Shown here: piece by piece, positions 6,116 through 9,074 of the stretch
Position numbering within the stretch: the first letter of the stretch is position 1
Layout: the number at the start of each line of letters is the position of its first letter
From: Candidatus Hydrogenedentota bacterium
Lineage (GTDB): Bacteria > Hydrogenedentota > Hydrogenedentia > Hydrogenedentales > SLHB01
Direction: 5' to 3'
Assembly: GCA_007118235.1 (NCBI GenBank)
Contig: SKRY01000133.1
Coordinates: 1-9,074 of the forward strand
Length of the DNA: 9,074 nucleotides
The notes under the pieces: model-generated
Seen by the model: the letters and a program-made list of their open reading frames with translations, nothing else
Databases searched by the model: none
Told to the model about the DNA's origin: nothing
Made by a program: the position numbers and the translations under genes

Positions 6116-6934
6116 ATGCATACCCCAAGAAAACCTAAACTAGCGGTTTGGAAGTTTGCCTCGTGCGACGGATGTCAGCTCAGTCTGTTGGATTGTGAAG
6201 ATGAGCTGCTGGCGGTGGCGAACAGCGTGAGTATCGCGTATTTCCCGGAGGCCACGCGGGCCGAGGTGGATGGGCCTTACGACATCTCGCTGGTGGAAGG
6301 CTCGATCTCCACGGGCGAGGATGCCGAGCGCATCCAAATGATTCGGGATGAGAGCAACCTGCTCATAACGATTGGGGCCTGCGCCACCTCGGGCGGCATC
6401 CAAGGGTTGCGCAATTTCGCCAATGTGGATCACTATATCAACACGGTCTACGCGCATCCCGAGTATATCCACACCCTTCGCAATGTGTCCCCGATATCCC
6501 AGCATGTGTTCGTGGATTACGAAGTCCGGGGCTGCCCCATCAACAAGTATCACCTCGTGGAAGTGCTTTCGGCTCATCTCGCGGGCCGGCGGCCCAATAT
6601 CCCCAGTTACAGCGTGTGTGTGGAATGCAAGCGCCGCGGAACGCCCTGCGTGATGGTGGCCCACGGGACGCCCTGCATGGGGCCGGTGACCCAAGCGGGC
6701 TGCGGGGCGATTTGCCCGGCGTACAATCGGGGGTGCTACGGCTGCTATGGGCCTTCGGAAGAGTGCAATACGCAAGCCCTGAGCGCGTGGTGGACGAAGC
6801 TGGGCGTGGAGGATGCGGATATCGCCCGGAGTTATCGCAGCTACAATGCCCTATCGGGCGTCTTCCGGCGAGAGGGCAGCCGTTACGCCAAGAAAGCCGC
6901 GGCCGGTGCAACCAATGAGGAACGACGCCAATGA
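6116..6934 (+). CDS. hydD: Group 3b [NiFe] hydrogenase delta subunit (small subunit)
   Basis: The 272-residue small subunit carries three iron-sulfur clusters leading electrons to the NiFe site. The proximal-cluster ligands are clear: Cys17-x2-Cys20 (FASCDGCQLSLLDCEDELL), Cys89 (TIGACATSGG) and Cys140 (VRGCPIN). The C-terminal part is cysteine-rich (168, 171, 178, 187, 196, 200, 207, 210, 217), supplying medial and distal clusters; C-x3-C-P and GCYGCYGP match group 3 small subunits. There is no twin-arginine signal peptide, so the enzyme is cytoplasmic. The start at 6116 is three bases after the hydG stop, with GGGAG upstream. The stop overlaps the start of hydA (ATGA), as expected for subunits made in equal amounts. 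Length matches sulfhydrogenase delta (about 260). Residues after about 250 are polar and look like a variable tail. Confidence 0.95.
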   Translation: MHTPRKPKLAVWKFASCDGCQLSLLDCEDELLAVANSVSIAYFPEATRAEVDGPYDISLVEGSISTGEDAERIQMIRDESNLLITIGACATSGGIQGLRNFANVDHYINTVYAHPEYIHTLRNVSPISQHVFVDYEVRGCPINKYHLVEVLSAHLAGRRPNIPSYSVCVECKRRGTPCVMVAHGTPCMGPVTQAGCGAICPAYNRGCYGCYGPSEECNTQALSAWWTKLGVEDADIARSYRSYNALSGVFRREGSRYAKKAAAGATNEERRQ

Positions 6935-8238
6935 GTCCGCAAGAGAGCAAGCGATACCGCAACGTAAAGGTCGATTATCTGGCGCGGGTGGAAGGCGAAG
7001 GCGCGCTCTACCTGCGCATCGATAAGGACAAGGTGGAAGAGGTCGAGCTGCGCATCTTCGAGCCTCCCCGCTTTTTCGAGGCCTTTCTGCAGGGGCGCCG
7101 TTGGACCGAGGCGCCGGATATCACCGCGCGCATCTGTGGCATTTGCCCCATCGCGTACCAGTCCAGCGCCATCTCCGCCATGGAGAGCATAGCGGGTGTC
7201 ACGGTGAGCGAACCCATCCGCGCGCTGCGGCGGCTCATGTATTGCGGCGAGTGGATCGAGAGTCACATCCTCCATATGGCCATGCTGCACGCGCCCGATT
7301 TCCTTGGGTACGAGGACGCCATCCAGATGGCCCAACACCATCCCGGCGTCGTCAAGAACGCGTTGCGGCTCAAGAAGCTCGGCAATGACATCATGACGTT
7401 TCTGGGAGGCCGGGAAATCCACCCCATCAACATGCGCGTGGGAGGGTTTTACTCGGTTCCCGAAAAGCGGGACCTGGAACGCTTTAAGCCAGAGTTGGAG
7501 TGGGGCCTTGAGGCCACGCGTGAGTTGGCGCAGCTTCTGGCCGGTTTTGACTACCCCGATTTTGAACGGGACTACGAGTACGTGGCCATGCGCCACCCCG
7601 AGGAGTACCCCATGTGGCAGGGCCGGATCGTGTCCAACCGGGGGTTGGATATCGATTGGCCCGAGTTCTTCGATCACATCGAAGAGCGGCACATGCCTCA
7701 GAGCACCGCGTTGCATTCGGTGATCAAGGAGCGCGGCGCCTACATGGTGGGGCCGATCGCGCGCTACAACCTGAATCACGATAAACTGAGTTCGGATGCG
7801 CGGGCCCTGGCGAAGGAAGCCGGGCTGGGCGCGAGTTGCGCGAATCCGTTCCAGAGCATACTGGTGCGCGGTATCGAGACGTTTTACGCCATCGAAGAAG
7901 CGCTCCGGCTCATTACCAACTACGAAAAACCGGACCGCCCCTACGTCGAGGCGGAGCCGAAAGCGGGCACGGGGTATGGTTGCAGCGAAGCGCCCCGGGG
8001 CATCTGTTTCCACCGGTACAGCATCGATGATGACGGGATCATCACCGGGGCTCGTATCGCGCCTCCGACGGCTCAGAACCAGGCCACCATGGAGGAAGAC
8101 TTGGTGGACTTGGTGCCATTGTTCGCCAACAACACGGACGAGGAGCTGACCTGGAAGTGCGAACAAGCCGTTCGCAACTATGATCCGTGCATCTCGTGCT
8201 CCGTGCATTTCTTGAAAGTTCATGTGGATCGCCGCTAA
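6931..8238 (+). CDS. hydA: Group 3b [NiFe] hydrogenase alpha subunit (large, catalytic subunit)
   Basis: This 435-residue subunit holds the NiFe(CN)2CO site that splits or forms H2. The N-terminal L1 motif is ARICGICPIAYQSS (ligands Cys69 and Cys72), and the C-terminal L2 motif is DPCISCSVH (ligands Cys420 and Cys423). All four metal ligands are present, so the enzyme is predicted active. By family precedent a dedicated endopeptidase cuts after His426, releasing the 9-residue peptide FLKVHVDRR once nickel is inserted; such a protease is encoded just downstream. RVEGEG near the N-terminus and YGCSEAPRGICFHRY, the conserved E-A-P-R-G segment, are typical. Length is close to archaeal sulfhydrogenase alpha (about 430). 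The start overlaps hydD by 4 nt. Together with beta and gamma subunits this defines group 3b rather than the HoxFUYH-type 3d. Confidence 0.96.
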   Translation: MSPQESKRYRNVKVDYLARVEGEGALYLRIDKDKVEEVELRIFEPPRFFEAFLQGRRWTEAPDITARICGICPIAYQSSAISAMESIAGVTVSEPIRALRRLMYCGEWIESHILHMAMLHAPDFLGYEDAIQMAQHHPGVVKNALRLKKLGNDIMTFLGGREIHPINMRVGGFYSVPEKRDLERFKPELEWGLEATRELAQLLAGFDYPDFERDYEYVAMRHPEEYPMWQGRIVSNRGLDIDWPEFFDHIEERHMPQSTALHSVIKERGAYMVGPIARYNLNHDKLSSDARALAKEAGLGASCANPFQSILVRGIETFYAIEEALRLITNYEKPDRPYVEAEPKAGTGYGCSEAPRGICFHRYSIDDDGIITGARIAPPTAQNQATMEEDLVDLVPLFANNTDEELTWKCEQAVRNYDPCISCSVHFLKVHVDRR

Positions 8239-8264
8239 GCTGTTGGTATACTCGATTCGCCCGA

Positions 8265-8300
8265 GGACCGTTCCGCAGGGCGGTTCGGGAGTCAACCGCC
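8265..8300 (+). other. Two mutually exclusive hairpins between hydA and the protease gene
   Basis: GGCGGTT (8279-8285) and AACCGCC (8294-8300) form a perfect 7-bp stem with an 8-nt loop. An alternative stem pairs GGACCG (8265-8270) with CGGTTC (8281-8286), allowing one G-U pair. Both use the CGGTT segment, so only one can form at a time. They fill much of the 74-nt spacer between the structural and maturation genes. There is no T-tract, so this may tune downstream expression or RNA processing rather than terminate transcription. Confidence 0.35.
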
Positions 8301-8312
8301 GAAGTCAGGGTC

Positions 8313-8831
8313 ATGGGTATTAGGTCGATTACTCTATTCGGGGTTGGGAATGCCCTGCGCGGCGATGACGGGATAGGCCTTGTCCTGGCCCGCTCGGTTG
8401 GAGCCCTTTCTCCCCGCCGGTTCACCGTGCGCGAATGCACGGGCGAACCGGCGGCGTTGCTTGAGCAATGGTCCGGGCTGGACGCGGCCATGTTGTTTGA
8501 CGCCGTCCAATCGGGCGGCCCGCCCGGCGCGGTCTTCCGCGTCGATGTCACCGAGAACCCCTTGCCCGGTGCGTTCAAGCAGACTTCAACCCACGGGTTT
8601 GGCGTGGCGGAGGCGGTTGAGCTTTCCCGCGCGTTGGGCGTCTTGCCCGCCCGGATGCTGGTCTACGGTGTGGAAGCGGTCTCCTTTGACCACGGCGCGG
8701 AGATAACCCCGGAAGTCGCGGCGGCCATCCCGGAGGTTGTCGGGATGGCGGCGCGGGACGCGGCCAACTGGACGGGCGAACAGTTCCCCCCGGACCCGGA
8801 GACCGATTCACCATGCACGAATACAGTTTAG
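8313..8831 (+). CDS. [NiFe] hydrogenase maturation endopeptidase (HyaD/HycI family)
   Basis: The 172-residue protease removes the C-terminal peptide of the hydrogenase large subunit after nickel insertion. It begins with ITLFGVGNALRGDDGIG, the family signature. Asp19 aligns with Glu16 of E. coli HybD, Asp63 (LFDAV) with Asp62 and His94 (STHGFG) with His93; these are the metal-recognition residues. The ATG at 8313 is chosen because the conserved first strand starts four residues later. Upstream in-frame codons back to 8187 overlap hydA out of frame and give non-family sequence. The ribosome-binding site is weak (CAGGG very close to the ATG), so translation may depend on readthrough from hydA. 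Its likely substrate is the adjacent HydA. The last 20 or so residues are a Pro/Asp/Thr-rich variable tail, and the gene overlaps hypA by 19 nt. Confidence 0.92.
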   Translation: MGIRSITLFGVGNALRGDDGIGLVLARSVGALSPRRFTVRECTGEPAALLEQWSGLDAAMLFDAVQSGGPPGAVFRVDVTENPLPGAFKQTSTHGFGVAEAVELSRALGVLPARMLVYGVEAVSFDHGAEITPEVAAAIPEVVGMAARDAANWTGEQFPPDPETDSPCTNTV

Positions 8832-9074
8832 CGCAGTCCATCGTTGATATCGCGTTGGAGGTGGCCCGGGAGCATGGCGGCCAATCCGTCGAGCGGGTTA
8901 GCGTGGATATTGGGGCCATGCGGGCCGTGTGTCCCGAGTTGTTGGTGGAGGCATTCGCCTACACGGCGGAAGACACGCTGGCCAAGGGCGCCGAACTCGA
9001 CTGGACCGAGACGCCCATGGAATTCGTGTGCGGCCAGTGCGAGGCGCGGTATACGGCCGGGGAATTGTTGGAGC
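8813..9074 (+). CDS. hypA: Hydrogenase nickel-incorporation protein HypA (partial, runs off right edge)
   Basis: ATG at 8813 opens an 87-codon frame to the window edge. HypA is a small cytoplasmic nickel metallochaperone that, with HypB, delivers nickel to the hydrogenase large subunit. The N-terminus MHEYSLAQSIVDIALEVAREHG has the invariant Met-His-Glu nickel-binding start (His2). The middle, VERVSVDIGAMRAVCPELLVEAFAYTAEDTLAKGAELDW, follows the family pattern (V.V.IG....v.PE.L.faF......T...GA.L). Cys73-x2-Cys76 is the first half of the structural zinc site; the second CxxC pair lies beyond the window. About 25-30 residues are missing. It overlaps the protease gene by 19 nt, implying co-transcription, and further hyp genes may follow. 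Confidence 0.93.
   Translation, partial: MHEYSLAQSIVDIALEVAREHGGQSVERVSVDIGAMRAVCPELLVEAFAYTAEDTLAKGAELDWTETPMEFVCGQCEARYTAGELLE

Noticed and set aside
5186..6121. 311-codon open frame on the minus strand
   Set aside because: It is antisense to hydG, which has clear FAD, NAD(P) and 2Fe-2S motifs.
3593..8238. HoxEFUYH bidirectional (group 3d) hydrogenase
   Set aside because: There is no HoxF/HoxU-type diaphorase; the beta/gamma/delta/alpha gene order and motifs are those of group 3b, despite the HoxI-like protein.
6883..8295. 470-codon open frame on the minus strand
   Set aside because: It lies exactly antisense to hydA, has no recognisable motif, and results from the strong codon bias of hydA in GC-rich DNA.
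8187..8312. Longer protease start at 8187
   Set aside because: The extra 42 residues overlap the hydA coding end in another frame and do not resemble the family, whose first strand begins right after the ATG at 8313.

Overview
The window is GC-rich bacterial DNA with short intergenic spaces and ATGA-type gene overlaps. It falls into two functional blocks. Nothing in it fixes the species. A group 3b [NiFe] hydrogenase next to surface-polysaccharide genes and a sigma54 promoter would suit an uncultured anaerobic or facultative bacterium (a Planctomycetes, Hydrogenedentes or Acidobacteria-like lineage is a guess).

Left block (1-3227), surface polysaccharide. On the minus strand a DegT/DnrJ/EryC1/StrS-family sugar aminotransferase (739-1854) overlaps by 4 nt the start of a membrane protein (742 to the left edge). 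That protein looks like the N-terminal part of a polyprenyl-phosphate sugar-phosphate transferase: four membrane segments, then the start of a nucleotide-binding-like domain. After a 488-bp divergent spacer (1855-2342), with a candidate sigma70 promoter and a strong hairpin but no convincing gene, a GT2 glycosyltransferase runs rightwards (2343-3227).

Regulatory gap (3228-3592). This holds a near-perfect sigma54 (-24/-12) promoter at 3456-3471. An 11+7+11 bp dyad centred about 165 bp upstream of the predicted start sits where an enhancer-binding-protein site would be expected. A 9-bp inverted repeat begins within 2-3 nt of the predicted transcript 5' end, and a duplicated 11-mer lies in the leader.

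Right block (3593-9074), NADP(H)-type cytoplasmic [NiFe] hydrogenase. The order is beta subunit hydB (two 4Fe-4S motifs), a stand-alone cyclic-nucleotide-binding-fold protein resembling HoxI, gamma subunit hydG (FAD/NAD(P) plus 2Fe-2S), delta small subunit hydD, alpha large subunit hydA (complete RICGIC and DPCISC motifs), the maturation endopeptidase, and the start of hypA, which runs off the right edge. The expected electron path is NAD(P)H - FAD (HydG) - Fe-S (HydG, HydB) - Fe-S (HydD) - NiFe site (HydA). The endopeptidase would trim HydA after His426, and HypA would help deliver nickel.

The most interesting points are the architecture of sigma54 promoter, distal dyad and structured leader in front of a group 3b hydrogenase, and the insertion of a HoxI-like protein whose apparent phosphate-binding segment is not that of a cAMP receptor.
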